59,367 nucleotides of DNA from CAZLMG01 sp964560765 (GCA_964560765.1 CAZLMG010000025.1:1-59367); one strand, 5' to 3'. Counted from the first letter of the stretch, positions 43,118-52,670 are shown. Numbers and translations are program-made. The notes: a model not told the origin generated them from the letters alone.

Positions 43118-44521
43118 TTGATCCCAGACTTTCTCGAGGCGCATGCCTCGAGAGCCCTTGATCAATGCGGTATCTCCTGGGCGCAATGCCGCGCCCAAGC
43201 TCTTGCCGATCTCGCTGTGATCTTGCCCGTACTGCACCGTCCCAGAATATTCACGGCACTTGAGCTCATCGGCAAGCCAACGCATGCGCTCACCAAAAAG
43301 CCAGACACCCTCCACACGCGCGTCCAATAGGAGCCCCGCCAACTCTCGGTGGTAGCGTTCTTCCTCGCCACCCAGCTCTAGCATATCACCTAAACAGGCG
43401 TAGCGCTTGCCACTCACCTGATAACGCTGTTCCGCTTCGGCAAACAGCGACAGCGCCGCTCGCATGGAGGCGGGGCTGGCATTGTAATAATCACCGATAA
43501 GCACAGATCCATCATGCCGTACGTGCAGCATGGATCTCTGCGGGGGCGGGATAAACATGCCTAGACCGTGGCTGATTTCGGCCGCGGTCAGACCCAGTCC
43601 TAATGCCACTGCCGCTGCCGCTAGAACATTGGCCGCATTGTGCCGCCCTGCGAGCGGCAGCGGCAAGGCCGCGCCATGCATGCCGCGCCCGTAAAGCTCC
43701 AAGGCCGTGCCGCGAATGACTCCACACAGAGTATCTCCGTGCGCATCCAAAGATGCCATCACCTCATTCGGTAAACAAAGGTGGAAACGTATGGTCTTAT
43801 ACCCACCTCCCTCGGAATATTTGCTGATGAAAGCATCGTCACCGTTGATGGCGACAACGCCACCCTTGCGCCCAACAAAGTGCAGCGGCAGCATTTCCTC
43901 ATCGGCCACCTGGTGCAAATCGCGAAAGTTTTGCATGTGCTCTTCAGCGATGGCCGTCACGACAGCGGCATCGGGATCCACAATGCTTAAGTGTTGCTGC
44001 ATGGCGCCCGGCTCGTCGATACCGATCTCGACGACAACGGCCTTATGCGTTGATCTTAGGCGCGCCAATGTCATAGCAATCCCCAAAAAGCCGTTTTGAC
44101 TACCCTCCGTCTTCAAAACGCTGCTGTAACGCCCCTGTAGGGCTGCAGCAACCAGCTCCTTGGTCGTGGTTTTGCCCACACTACCAGCAACGGCGACCAC
44201 CGGAACGTGAAATGACTTGCGCCATGCTTGAACAATACGTCGAAACGCCTCGATGCTGTTCGGAACCTGCAGAACCCACGTCTGCGGGGGTAGACCTGGA
44301 GGTATTTCTTCGCACAAAACAGCCGCTGCACCATTGGACACGGCTGGTACGGCAAATTGGTGACCATCAAAGGCCTCGCCGCGAATGCAAACGAAGAGAC
44401 TGCCCGGTTGCATTTGCCGCGAATCAGACACCAAGGCCGTTACCGACTGGGGCTGACCCGACTCGGAAATGAGCATGGCATGCAGGGCCTCCTGGATAAT
44501 GGAAGGCGGAAACGAACTCAT
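43109..44521 (-). CDS. murF: UDP-N-acetylmuramoyl-tripeptide-D-alanyl-D-alanine ligase
   Basis: Cytoplasmic Mur ligase that adds D-Ala-D-Ala to the muramyl tripeptide. ATP site VAVAGSVGKTTTKELVAAALQ, then TEGSQNGFLGIAMTL and VVVEIGIDEPGAMQQH. The central domain has GDDAF and the C-terminal domain GDYYNASPASMRAAL and YACLGDMLELGGEE. 470 residues. It stands alone: murE and mraY are not adjacent, unlike the usual dcw cluster. Start ATG 44521. Confidence 0.93.
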   Translation of the reverse strand: MSSFPPSIIQEALHAMLISESGQPQSVTALVSDSRQMQPGSLFVCIRGEAFDGHQFAVPAVSNGAAAVLCEEIPPGLPPQTWVLQVPNSIEAFRRIVQAWRKSFHVPVVAVAGSVGKTTTKELVAAALQGRYSSVLKTEGSQNGFLGIAMTLARLRSTHKAVVVEIGIDEPGAMQQHLSIVDPDAAVVTAIAEEHMQNFRDLHQVADEEMLPLHFVGRKGGVVAINGDDAFISKYSEGGGYKTIRFHLCLPNEVMASLDAHGDTLCGVIRGTALELYGRGMHGAALPLPLAGRHNAANVLAAAAVALGLGLTAAEISHGLGMFIPPPQRSMLHVRHDGSVLIGDYYNASPASMRAALSLFAEAEQRYQVSGKRYACLGDMLELGGEEERYHRELAGLLLDARVEGVWLFGERMRWLADELKCREYSGTVQYGQDHSEIGKSLGAALRPGDTALIKGSRGMRLEKVWDQLK

Positions 44522-44655
44522 GCGCTTAACTCCGTGAATCGTGGCTTGCCCGGATCAGACAGATGCGTTAGAGAGCATACTACGAAGGCCGCACGATGCA
44601 GGCAAGTCCTTAATTCCAAGGCGCTTTCCCGGGTGCGAGAGAAGGTCGAGCGCGC

Positions 44656-45900
44656 GTGACTGCAGTCTGCCCTAAATGTCATCCCGTACAAGGAATCGCC
44701 GTTGGAATTCTCGGTGGCGGCCAATTGGCACAGATGCTGGCTGAAGCAGCACAGCAGTTAGATTTATCTCCATGCGTCCTAACATCGGTAGCCACAGATC
44801 CTGCCGTCGCCGCCGCTTCCGGCTTGTGCTTGGGCAGCATCGACCAGGCCGACCTGTTAAATGACTTCGTCGCCCAACATCGGGTAACGGCCTTTGAAAG
44901 TGAATTCGTCCCCGCCCATGCCCTGAAACTACTGGCAGAAACGCCAGGGGGTGCCATACAGCCAGCGCCCCGGGCCATGCTCCGGGTCGCCAATAAGTTA
45001 GCGCAAAAGCAGGTCATGGAAGAACTCGACATCAGCACCGCTGCTTATGTTGCGCGCAGACAGGACGAGGCTGCATCGGCATTCCTGCAACGCGCCCGCC
45101 TGCGTTTTACTGACGGATGCGTCTTGAAATGGGCTTATGGAGGCTATGACGGCAAAGGCAATATGGTCGTCCGCGCCGAAGCGAGCGAAGCGGTCCTTAG
45201 CCAGGCCGTGACCTTTATTGAGCACGCCCTGCAAAGTTCGACGGACATTTACGCCGAAGAGCTCATCGATTTCGCCCACGAGCTGGCCATAGTCTGTAGC
45301 CGCCGGAATCAACGAGATTGGATGGCATTTCCCGTCGTTTTTACCGAACAGCGACAGAATGTCTGCCATCGCGTCTGGGGGCCAGCACAGGCCTTCGGAG
45401 TCGACGCCGAGCTGGAGCAACGCGCTCGTGGCTGGGGCCGCAAACTAGGCGACTCTTTGCCGCTCGTGGGCACATATGCCATCGAGATGTTCATCACCGG
45501 CGATGGGCGCCTCCTCGCCAACGAAATCGCGCCTCGCGTCCATAATAGCGGACACTTTTCGCAAGACGCCGCCGGCACGAGTCAGTTTGCGCTGCATTGG
45601 CTGGCCCTGCTTGACAGACCGCTGCTAACGCCGTCCACGGCACCGTACTTTGGCATGTTGAACATGCTTGGACCTGACGGCATCAGCGTCCACGTATCAG
45701 CTCCTCTGCTGGCCAAGACCGAAGGAGTTGCGCTGCACTGGTATGACAAAGCAGAAGTGCGACCGGGACGCAAGATGGGGCATGTCAACGTTTGGGCCGA
45801 TAGCCGTACAGAGTATAATCGACGTCAACAGATCGCCGAGCACTTTCTCAATCAATGGCAACAGCAACTGATGCCCTCCACAAAGGAACCAAATTCATGA
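44656..45900 (+). CDS. purK: 5-(carboxyamino)imidazole ribonucleotide synthase
   Basis: ATP-grasp enzyme of purine synthesis that makes N5-CAIR from AIR, bicarbonate and ATP. The N-terminal nucleotide site is VGILGGGQLAQMLAEAA, then FESEFVPAHAL. ATP-grasp motifs: KWAYGGYDGKGNMVV and the metal/ATP region EMFITGDGRLLANEIAPRVHNSGH. 414 residues, GTG start at 44656 by default (a short non-conserved lead precedes the fold). The last bases overlap purE (ATGA). Confidence 0.92.
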   Translation: MTAVCPKCHPVQGIAVGILGGGQLAQMLAEAAQQLDLSPCVLTSVATDPAVAAASGLCLGSIDQADLLNDFVAQHRVTAFESEFVPAHALKLLAETPGGAIQPAPRAMLRVANKLAQKQVMEELDISTAAYVARRQDEAASAFLQRARLRFTDGCVLKWAYGGYDGKGNMVVRAEASEAVLSQAVTFIEHALQSSTDIYAEELIDFAHELAIVCSRRNQRDWMAFPVVFTEQRQNVCHRVWGPAQAFGVDAELEQRARGWGRKLGDSLPLVGTYAIEMFITGDGRLLANEIAPRVHNSGHFSQDAAGTSQFALHWLALLDRPLLTPSTAPYFGMLNMLGPDGISVHVSAPLLAKTEGVALHWYDKAEVRPGRKMGHVNVWADSRTEYNRRQQIAEHFLNQWQQQLMPSTKEPNS

Positions 45901-46403
45901 CTGTTTCCAAGCCAATCGTAGGCATCATCATGGGCAGCGATTCCGACGCCAAAGTCATGAATGAGGCGGCTCGCGCTCTCGAGCAGTTCGGAGTTCCTTA
46001 CGAAATGCGCGTGGTCTCCGCCCATCGTACCCCGGTAGAAATGGCTGACTATGCGCAGACGGCCAGTCAGCGCGGTTTGCGAGTGATTATCGCAGGCGCA
46101 GGTGGAGCGGCACATCTTCCCGGGATGATCGCGGCCCATACGACTGTACCCGTCATTGGCGTGCCAATCCCACACGGACCACTCCAGGGACAAGATGCGC
46201 TGCTGTCCATCGTGCAAATGCCGAAAGGTGTCCCGGTGGCGACGGTGGCGATCGGTAACGGATTTAACGCGGGGCTGTTGTCAGCTCAAATTCTCGCGCA
46301 TGGTGGCAGCAGCGGCGATACGCACCTCACCCGCAAACTGCAGGACCATCGCGCCGAGATGCGCGATCAGTCGCGCGCCAAGACGGTTTGCTTTGCGCCG
46401 TAA
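45897..46403 (+). CDS. purE: N5-carboxyaminoimidazole ribonucleotide mutase
   Basis: Moves the carboxyl group of N5-CAIR to give CAIR in purine synthesis. Class I PurE signature: GIIMGSDSDAKVMNEA, RVVSAHRTPVEMADYA, IIAGAGGAAHLPGMIAA and GVPIPHGPLQGQDALLS. 168 residues, compact octamer-forming type. ATG at 45897 overlaps the purK stop and has AAGGAA upstream. Operon with purK, as in many bacteria. Confidence 0.94.
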   Translation: MTVSKPIVGIIMGSDSDAKVMNEAARALEQFGVPYEMRVVSAHRTPVEMADYAQTASQRGLRVIIAGAGGAAHLPGMIAAHTTVPVIGVPIPHGPLQGQDALLSIVQMPKGVPVATVAIGNGFNAGLLSAQILAHGGSSGDTHLTRKLQDHRAEMRDQSRAKTVCFAP

Positions 46404-46574
46404 CCTTGAACCGCCCAACTTTAACTTCAGCTGCGTTGACTGCGGCGCAACAATCGAACGAACGACAAACGCACTCGCCCCTATTCCTAACTTTGGTTTT
46501 GCTTCGATGTTTTGTCGTTGACGGCATGAATGATTTGATGGAGTTTCAGGCCACACGATCACGAGGGTGTAGCC

Positions 46575-47063
46575 ATGAAGATTTTTTTTGTAGGTTTTGT
46601 TTTCTCACTAGTGACTTGTTTTTCTGCGAACAGTGCGTTTGCCGAGTCTCCTGCTGAAACGTTGCGTCGCAGTTTCGAAGTTGCCAGATTGCCGACAGCT
46701 GAAAATATTTTTGGGCACGATCCAGAGGAAGGCGAAGCCGTAACCTGGAGTGGATATTATGCAACGACTGTGTTTCACACACCCGGCACGGAACCGTTTC
46801 GCGTAAAGTTTATCTTCCGGGGCGGCGAGATCATGCTGAATTCCCGCGATGGAGAGGTGCCTTTGTTTTTCGACGGGGACCGAACAGCTTTGACCTTGGA
46901 TAAGAGTGCCTTGGCTTTCCGCATTCGTCTTGGAGCCGGTGGGCAATCTTCCCGACTTCTATTTGAGAAATCTGGCCGCGACGAAGGCTTTGGTTTTGTG
47001 CCGCGGAGCGTTGTCTACGAGCATCTATATGCCTTCTTCTATGGGGAGCTTCGGCGTGACTAG
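46575..47063 (+). CDS. Secreted hypothetical protein, 162 residues
   Basis: Signal peptide (FFVGFVFSLVTCFSANSAFA) followed by a beta-rich domain (GEAVTWSGYYATTVFHTPGT, FRVKFIFRGGEIMLN and RTALTLDKSALAFRIRL). No Cys in the mature part apart from none visible. Not recognised; the fold may resemble a small periplasmic lipocalin-like barrel, but this is a guess. Start ATG 46575 with GAGGGTG upstream. Convergent with the MOSC gene, seven bases between stops. Confidence 0.5.
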   Translation: MKIFFVGFVFSLVTCFSANSAFAESPAETLRRSFEVARLPTAENIFGHDPEEGEAVTWSGYYATTVFHTPGTEPFRVKFIFRGGEIMLNSRDGEVPLFFDGDRTALTLDKSALAFRIRLGAGGQSSRLLFEKSGRDEGFGFVPRSVVYEHLYAFFYGELRRD

Positions 47064-47070
47064 AGTAAGG

Positions 47071-47892
47071 TCACGGCCGTGCAATATCGGCTGCTTTGCG
47101 CCATAACACAGGATCCCCCATCTTCAGAACGCCAGGCCCATCATGTACTGCGCGCAGTCCCATGACTGCCTTGCCATTGATCGCACGATTCTTTATCAAC
47201 CAAGCCAGAGGTTCTCGGCCACGCTCGCCAGTCCGCTGATCCGTGTTGACGACGACACAACGATCGCACGGATAGACAAACGAACAGGACACCGCCCCAA
47301 GTCGCAACGATGCCACCTCAGCCTCGCTCATATCCGATGGTAATTCGACCACTACGTTCGGTCGAAAACGACCGATCGCTTCCGCCAAAGAAACATTTGG
47401 CATCGCCGCGGCGACAGCCCGTGTATTTACCACAAGCAGCGGAGCGCTATCGGCCAGGCTGGCGTAAAATGGCTGCGCTCGCCCAGCCTTGACCCGCAGG
47501 CGTGCTTCAACCGAAAGCATCCGAACCAAACGCACGGGCAGTTGCAAGTAGTCGCTCAGCCACTCATTCACCACCGTTGGCGCCGAGGTGCATGCCACCG
47601 CGTCATTCCACACAACCGCTTGCATAGGTTCGCCAGCTCCCGTGCGTGAGCACCGGACGTGCTCAACACCATCCATTCCAAGGAGCAAATCATTGTCGAC
47701 AAAGCGGGCCTCGATACGGGCCATAGCGGGAATCGCCCGCTGGGTGATGAACTTGCCATGATCATCCACAATCATCCAACGCCGATCGTCCTCGGGACCG
47801 GCAACGTCCAGAGGCAATTCGTCCGCCGACTGTCCACAACAGGACTTCACGGGATAACGGAAGAGCCCCACAATCTTGCCAGTGCCGTCCAT
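47071..47892 (-). CDS. MOSC-domain protein (YcbX-like)
   Basis: Molybdenum-cofactor-binding type protein. The N-terminal beta-barrel domain starts IVGLFRYPVKSCCGQSADEL with DRRWMIVDDHGKFITQRAIP. The MOSC part has RFRPNVVVELP and the conserved Cys in YPCDRCVVVNTDQRTGE. YcbX-type enzymes reduce N-hydroxylated compounds with Moco. Here the C-terminal 2Fe-2S domain of YcbX is absent (273 residues against about 370), so electron supply would need a separate partner. Confidence 0.8.
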   Translation of the reverse strand: MDGTGKIVGLFRYPVKSCCGQSADELPLDVAGPEDDRRWMIVDDHGKFITQRAIPAMARIEARFVDNDLLLGMDGVEHVRCSRTGAGEPMQAVVWNDAVACTSAPTVVNEWLSDYLQLPVRLVRMLSVEARLRVKAGRAQPFYASLADSAPLLVVNTRAVAAAMPNVSLAEAIGRFRPNVVVELPSDMSEAEVASLRLGAVSCSFVYPCDRCVVVNTDQRTGERGREPLAWLIKNRAINGKAVMGLRAVHDGPGVLKMGDPVLWRKAADIARP

Positions 47893-47968
47893 CTAAGCTC
47901 CTCAAAAAAATAGTGCTGGCATTAAAGCCCACCTACCGCTATGAACGCAACGCTTGGAGGTTGCATTG

Positions 47969-48667
47969 ATGGAATTTTTTGATGCGGTGCGCGCACGTCG
48001 CAGTGTCCGACGTTACCAGCCATCCCCGGTGCCAGAATTGGTGATTGAAAAGGCATTCGACGCAGCCCTTTTGGCCCCCAATTCCTCCAACATGCAGCCG
48101 TGGGAGTTCTACTGGGTGCGTTCCCCGGCGTTGAAGGCCAGGTTGGCTGAAGCCTGTTTTAACCAGGGTGCGGCTAGTACCGCCAGCGATTTGGTGGTTG
48201 CCGTCGCTCGGATCGACACGTGGCGGCGCAATCGAAAGTTGTTGCTGGAGACGATGTCCACGCGCACTGATCTACCGGCAGCGGTGCTAAAATACTATAA
48301 CTTCGTGGTGCCACTCGTCTACATGCACGGCTACCTTCAGAGCATCGGCATATTCAAGTGGCTGGGCTTTAACGTCGCCGGACTATTCCGCCCGACGCCA
48401 CGTAAACCCAGCTTTCGATCTGAGATTTTCGAGGTTGTCGTCAAGACGACGGCGCTGGCTTGCGAAAACTTCATGCTGGCCATGGCCGCCCAAGACTACG
48501 GCACCTGCCCCATGGAGGGCTTCGACGAAGTAAGGGTCAAACGCCTGCTAGGTCTTAATCGACATGCGCGTGTGGTTATGGTTATCGGCTGCGGGACACC
48601 TGCGCCCGACGGGATTTATGGCGAGCAAATTCGACTGCCCCGCGAGCTGTTTATTCATAAGCTGTAA
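47969..48667 (+). CDS. Nitroreductase-family protein
   Basis: FMN-dependent oxidoreductase. The start motif FFDAVRARRSVRRYQPSPV has the Arg-Arg-Ser-x-Arg FMN contact, followed by LLAPNSSNMQPWEFYWV. The end has CENFMLAMAAQDYGTCPMEGF and VVMVIGCGTPAPDGIYG. An insert (about residues 85-150) is longer than in the core enzymes. ATG at 47969 follows GGAGG; 232 residues. Could reduce nitro compounds or quinones; the true substrate is unknown. Confidence 0.82.
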   Translation: MEFFDAVRARRSVRRYQPSPVPELVIEKAFDAALLAPNSSNMQPWEFYWVRSPALKARLAEACFNQGAASTASDLVVAVARIDTWRRNRKLLLETMSTRTDLPAAVLKYYNFVVPLVYMHGYLQSIGIFKWLGFNVAGLFRPTPRKPSFRSEIFEVVVKTTALACENFMLAMAAQDYGTCPMEGFDEVRVKRLLGLNRHARVVMVIGCGTPAPDGIYGEQIRLPRELFIHKL

Positions 48668-48699
48668 CCACCCTGTTTTCCTTGTGATTTATCTGATTT

Positions 48700-48740
48700 T
48701 TCGCCGGGGCGCAGGCTCTGGCAAGCCGTTTTTATGTCGT
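48700..48740 (+). terminator. Weak terminator-like site after the nitroreductase gene
   Basis: A short GGCT/AGCC stem in a GC-rich stretch is followed by GTTTTT (48725-48735). Poor stem but typical U-run; a modest candidate. Confidence 0.3.
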
Positions 48741-48834
48741 ATGAGGCGTTTCACCTAAGGTTTTTTGGCTTAGTTGCCGACCTCATGGACATACAGGTCG
48801 AAACCATCACGACCATGGGCGAGATGGGAGCACT

Positions 48835-49254
48835 ATGGATCAGGAAAACAAGCGACGATTGCTGGTGATCGACGACGACGCCGACGTCTTGGAAGTCATT
48901 GGCAAGAACATGGAACAGCGTGGCTATATCTGCGACTTGATCAGCAGTCCCGGATTTGCCGCTGCAAAGTTCGAAAAGTCGACCTATGACGCCATCATCA
49001 CCGATCTCAAGATGGCCATCATCAACGGCATCACAATTGTGCGCGATGTCCGCGCGACTACAGCCAATGCGAATACGCCCATTTTCGTGATCTCGGGATT
49101 CTTTGACAAAGACTCGATCTTGAAACTGAAAGCGCTGAACATCAGCGGCTTTATCGTCAAGCCGTTCACCTTTGACGACTTGGCGAAGAAGATTGAAGAT
49201 GCTATTGCCAACCCAGCTCCGGCGAACAAGACGAATCCGCCTAGCGCCGCCTAA
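48835..49254 (+). CDS. Stand-alone response regulator (receiver domain)
   Basis: Single-domain receiver of 139 residues. Acidic pocket Asp13-Asp15 (LLVIDDDADV), phospho-acceptor Asp57 in IITDLKM, switch Ser in FVISGFF and Lys in FIVKPFT. No output domain, so it probably works like a CheY- or Spo0F-type relay. The short Ala/Pro tail has no known function. No histidine kinase is nearby. The IS3 remnant begins just downstream, so loss of a neighbouring gene by insertion is possible. Confidence 0.85.
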   Translation: MDQENKRRLLVIDDDADVLEVIGKNMEQRGYICDLISSPGFAAAKFEKSTYDAIITDLKMAIINGITIVRDVRATTANANTPIFVISGFFDKDSILKLKALNISGFIVKPFTFDDLAKKIEDAIANPAPANKTNPPSAA

Positions 49255-49395
49255 GCCAAACAAAGCAGCACCCATCGATGTGCACATGATCTTCCACGAC
49301 CAAAGTGGGACCTATATATTCGTGCGCAAAATGGGTGGCGGCTGCGCCTCTCCATGGAACCACAACGCACCTAATCTCTCGATGCTGGGCTTATT

Positions 49396-50163
49396 CGAAG
49401 GGGATGCGCAGGATGCCGATCTCTGGAAGTTTCTTCGCCGCGCGACCCAGGGCGGTGGTGCCGAAGGCTGGCTGCTGAAGAAGGCGCAGGATCGTATCCG
49501 GCGTTTGGAGCGGATTCTTGGTCAGAAGACTGAAGAAGTTGAGACCCTCAAGGAAGCTGTAAAGATTGGGCGCGAAAAAAAACTCATATCGCGCTCTCCC
49601 TTGCCCGGAGTGGAAGATTTCGAGCGAAGACGTTGTGTCGCATCATCGGCGTGTCCCGATCAAACATCCATGCGCGGCTACAGCGGCCCGAATCATCTGG
49701 CCGCAAGCAGCAGCGCAGCGACGATGCATGGGTGCTACCACTGATTCGAGAGGTGGTAGATGGCCGTCCGACGTATGGCTATCGACGGGTCACCTCGAAT
49801 GTGCGGCAGGCGTGTCGCGAGATTGGCGTCAAAGGGGTTTATCACAAGCGAGTTTACCGCATCATGTTAAACAATAAGCTACTTCTGCAGCGCTATGGGC
49901 GCAGGCCGACAAGGGCCCATGATGGCAAGGTCGTGACCCTCGCAAGTAATATGCGGTGGTGCTCGGATAGCTTCGCCATTCAGTGTTGGAATGGGGACCG
50001 TCTGGAGGTTGCTTTCAGTTTGGACTACCAGGTCAGGACGATCTATCGAGTTGCAAATCATGACTACAAGAACTGGTACGTCAAAGAAGATGAGCGTAAA
50101 GATCCAGGTTGCCGCTATGTTCGCGCGCCACTCGAATCAACTACGCAAGGCGCAACTCCCTGA
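49396..50163 (+). mobile_element. Broken IS3-family transposase (orfA/orfB remnant)
   Basis: Remnant of an IS3-type element. The orfA-like frame ends in KKAQDRIRRLERILGQKTEE (leucine-zipper type). The orfB-like frame (-1) reads TLCRIIGVSRSNIHARL, GRPTYGYRRVTS and the start of the DDE domain WCSDSFAIQCWNGDRLEV, then loses similarity. The second Asp and the Glu are missing. A run of eight A (49575-49582) sits where the frames join, as in IS3 programmed frameshifting. Left and right ends, and any terminal repeats, are not identifiable; non-functional. Confidence 0.7.
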
Positions 50164-50364
50164 ATTTAGAAGGATGATCGTTTTCTCGCCATCTGCGTCG
50201 TCTCGTGCTGAACCACATGGCCACAAGCCAAATGCGGACGACGTGGCGGCGGCCCCCCGCGATCTGACTGGTGATTTACCAATATCGCCAGATCTGTTCT
50301 GCATGGTCTAACTATTGAAATGGGTACTTCGTGCATATGCATCATCAAACTGCTGGAGGCCACT

Positions 50365-51255
50365 ATGTGGAAGTCTGTCAATATACTCGTGCTAACCACC
50401 ATAGCAGCTGTTGCGGTTACAGCCTGCCAAACTCGTAAACATTTAGATTCGTCAGCACAGAGTTCTTTAGAGGACCTAGCTGGACTCGCTGGCAGGAGCT
50501 ACAGCAGTGTGACTGGCGCCTGTCTTGAATTCCTCCCAAATCAACAGGCTGCATATCTGCATGGGAACGATCATCGCCAGGGAACGTATTCCTGGCTGCC
50601 GCAACTAAAGAAGATCGACCTCTTTCTGAAAAAGTTGCCGGCAAAGGGTTCAGAAGATACGAGCACTGTGTTGGGATTTCAATCTATGGATGCAACAATG
50701 CTGCTCCACTCCAATGGCGATACCTATCTTGAGCTGACTATTGGCGGAACAACAAGCCTAGAAATGATGCCAAGCGACTGTAAGGCGAATCCTAACAATG
50801 GCCCAAAGACTGCAAAGGGCAGCGCATCGGTCGGCGAGGCTGTGAAGTTTCGCGTCATTGATCCTGAGATTGGCAATTGGTCAGAAGCAGCCCGTGATGG
50901 AATTTTCGTCATCAGCAGCGAGCAAGAATGGGATGCTATCTACCAAGCTCGGATCGACGCCCAACTCGATCCCAATGAACTCCCCAACATAACGCCCTGG
51001 GTCGCAGCCAACTTCAAGAGCGAGTTCGTCATCGGTTACCAAGCAACGCACACGTCTAACATTCCCGCGCCCGTCATCAGCCAGGTGCGCAAACAGGGTG
51101 ATACTTTGCACGTTACCGTGATCCGCAAAGAGCTGGCGGAGCACTGTTCGACTCTACCAAGGCGCTCGGCGCCAACGGTACTGATTGCCGTCCCAAAAGA
51201 CATGCCGCGAAAGCTCAAGGTCACGCTGACCAAGAGAACCGTCGATTGCGACTAA
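50365..51255 (+). CDS. Hypothetical lipoprotein, PrcB-like C-terminal part
   Basis: Lipoprotein of 296 residues; lipobox VAVTAC. Residues about 90-160 contain strand-like segments and Cys (SGAC-type and SDCKANPNN). The last 130 residues (GIFVISSEQEWDAIYQARID, then FVIGYQATHT and KQGDTLHVTVIRKEL) look like PrcB/protease-associated small domains. ATG at 50365 follows GGAGG. Located between the IS3 remnant and the tRNA gene. Possible protease partner or inhibitor (weak inference). Confidence 0.5.
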   Translation: MWKSVNILVLTTIAAVAVTACQTRKHLDSSAQSSLEDLAGLAGRSYSSVTGACLEFLPNQQAAYLHGNDHRQGTYSWLPQLKKIDLFLKKLPAKGSEDTSTVLGFQSMDATMLLHSNGDTYLELTIGGTTSLEMMPSDCKANPNNGPKTAKGSASVGEAVKFRVIDPEIGNWSEAARDGIFVISSEQEWDAIYQARIDAQLDPNELPNITPWVAANFKSEFVIGYQATHTSNIPAPVISQVRKQGDTLHVTVIRKELAEHCSTLPRRSAPTVLIAVPKDMPRKLKVTLTKRTVDCD

Positions 51256-51359
51256 TCGATACCGAGCCTACCCGGCCAGGAAGACAAAGATATCCGCAGT
51301 TTTCCCTGGCCAGGCGCGTCTGATTTGGTACTATTCGGGGTTCCAAAGGCCAGGATTAC

Positions 51360-51449
51360 GGAGAGGTGACCGAGTGGCCGAAGGTAGCTGATTCGAAATC
51401 AGCCAGGGGGGAAACCTCCTCGTGGGTTCGACTCCCACCCTCTCCGCCA
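51360..51449 (+). tRNA. tRNA-Ser(CGA)
   Basis: Acceptor stem GGAGAGG (51360-51366) pairs CCTCTCC (51439-51445), followed by G and encoded CCA (51447-51449). Anticodon stem GCTGA/TCAGC with loop TTCGAAA; the anticodon is CGA (51394-51396), reading UCG. A long variable arm (CAGGGGGGAAACCTCCTC region) and T-arm GTGGG-TTCGACT-CCCAC are typical for class II serine tRNA. Confidence 0.95.
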
Positions 51450-51700
51450 TTGCTGCTTTTCGATCGGCGTAACCAACCGCAACCACTAGCATAAAATGAA
51501 TCTCAGACGTCGGAGACTTTCTCAGTACGTGATTTTGTACGTGATGGGTCGGGACGACGCCGGGTGCGCTCATGCCAGCGGGCCCTACTATAGGTAATTT
51601 AACAATAGCACCGGGTGAGTGCCCGCTTTTGGGACAGCACGGCCCTATTGGGTGTCAGACTCGTGCCGGTCAACCCGAGGCGGGTCCATCCTATTCAGAA
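51450..51700. other. Region after the tRNA gene
   Basis: Mostly no feature. Holds a direct repeat GTACGTGAT (51525-51533 and 51537-51545) and a weak hairpin near 51612-51625 followed by TTTT. tRNA genes are common integration sites, but no integrase or att duplication can be seen in the window. Confidence 0.35.
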
Positions 51701-52378
51701 TCAGTCGCTCTGCATTCTCTTGATCAAACTAGAAACGTGCCGCGCGCCGGCCACATCGCCTGCGCTCAGTCGAGGGTCAAGATAAACCTTCGGATTACAG
51801 TAATTCATGATTGATTCTGGATCATAGAAACCAACTGGAAAGCCGTTAATGCTGGCGTTAACTCCGCTGTGACAGGTGCTATCGCCCCGGTCCTGCTCAT
51901 GAATCAGGCCTACGGCATGCCCAAATTCATGTATAGCAGTTCCCTCAACGCATTTCTTTAAGGTAGCCTTACTTCGACTGCACCACGACATGAAGTTCTG
52001 ATGAGTCAGACTCATCGTCATACTGGGAACGGCACTAGTACGACCAACACGCGACCGCCCACGTTCATCTGAAATGTTGATTCGAACTGCATAGGTAGGA
52101 GCCTTAGCACAGGTGGAACTCCACCCTACAAAGCGAAATATATTGCGATCCTCATACTCCCTCTTGATCGCATCTCGCACCCATTGTCGCTGAGCTGCAT
52201 TTGCAGATGTACCGTTCATAAAACAAACGTGGATTGTGGTCGATGGCCAAAGGCTCTGCCGAAAAACATTTGCAGACAAATCCGAGTCATCATCGTGCTC
52301 ATCCACACGTCCACAGCCGGTCCAGCCCAAACCAGCCAAAAAGCAAAAAAGCACCCAGCGACGCAACGTCCTTTGCAT
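51701..52378 (-). CDS. Astacin-like zinc metalloprotease lipoprotein
   Basis: Lipoprotein of 225 residues with lipobox LGWTGC. The zinc site is HEFGHAVGLIHEQDR (His150, Glu151, His154, His160), the HExxHxxGxxHEx(D/R) pattern of astacins, followed by the Met-turn SIMNY about 35 residues on. Several Cys (CVEGTA, TCHSG and YCNP) suggest disulfides. The ATG at 52378 follows GAGGGGG. Short catalytic type without extra domains. Probably digests external proteins. The conserved residues look complete, so activity is plausible. Confidence 0.78.
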   Translation of the reverse strand: MQRTLRRWVLFCFLAGLGWTGCGRVDEHDDDSDLSANVFRQSLWPSTTIHVCFMNGTSANAAQRQWVRDAIKREYEDRNIFRFVGWSSTCAKAPTYAVRINISDERGRSRVGRTSAVPSMTMSLTHQNFMSWCSRSKATLKKCVEGTAIHEFGHAVGLIHEQDRGDSTCHSGVNASINGFPVGFYDPESIMNYCNPKVYLDPRLSAGDVAGARHVSSLIKRMQSD

Positions 52379-52670
52379 CTTTACCCCCTCTTCGATGTCC
52401 AAGCGTCGACGACGCTAGTCAGTACGATGTCCCGCCTAAAGCGCTAACGCCGAATTCGCAATTGTGGTGAACGAGAAGGTACCAAAAAGAGACACAAAGA
52501 ACAGAGAAAAGTTACACCAAGCTCGATATCCGAAGCGTGAAACGTTTCATGAGTATGGCAAGGCGTTTTCTTAAGTTTAGTCGCGGATCACAACGGGCGA
52601 GATATGAACGGACGACGCCATGCAATGATCGAGTCATTGACTAGGCGTCACTAGGTCAAAGCTTTGGGTT
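52379..52670. other. Gap of 292 bases between minus-strand genes
   Basis: No coding frame with a credible start and no clear hairpin. Probably holds the promoter of the astacin-like gene and the end of the upstream transcript. Confidence 0.3.
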
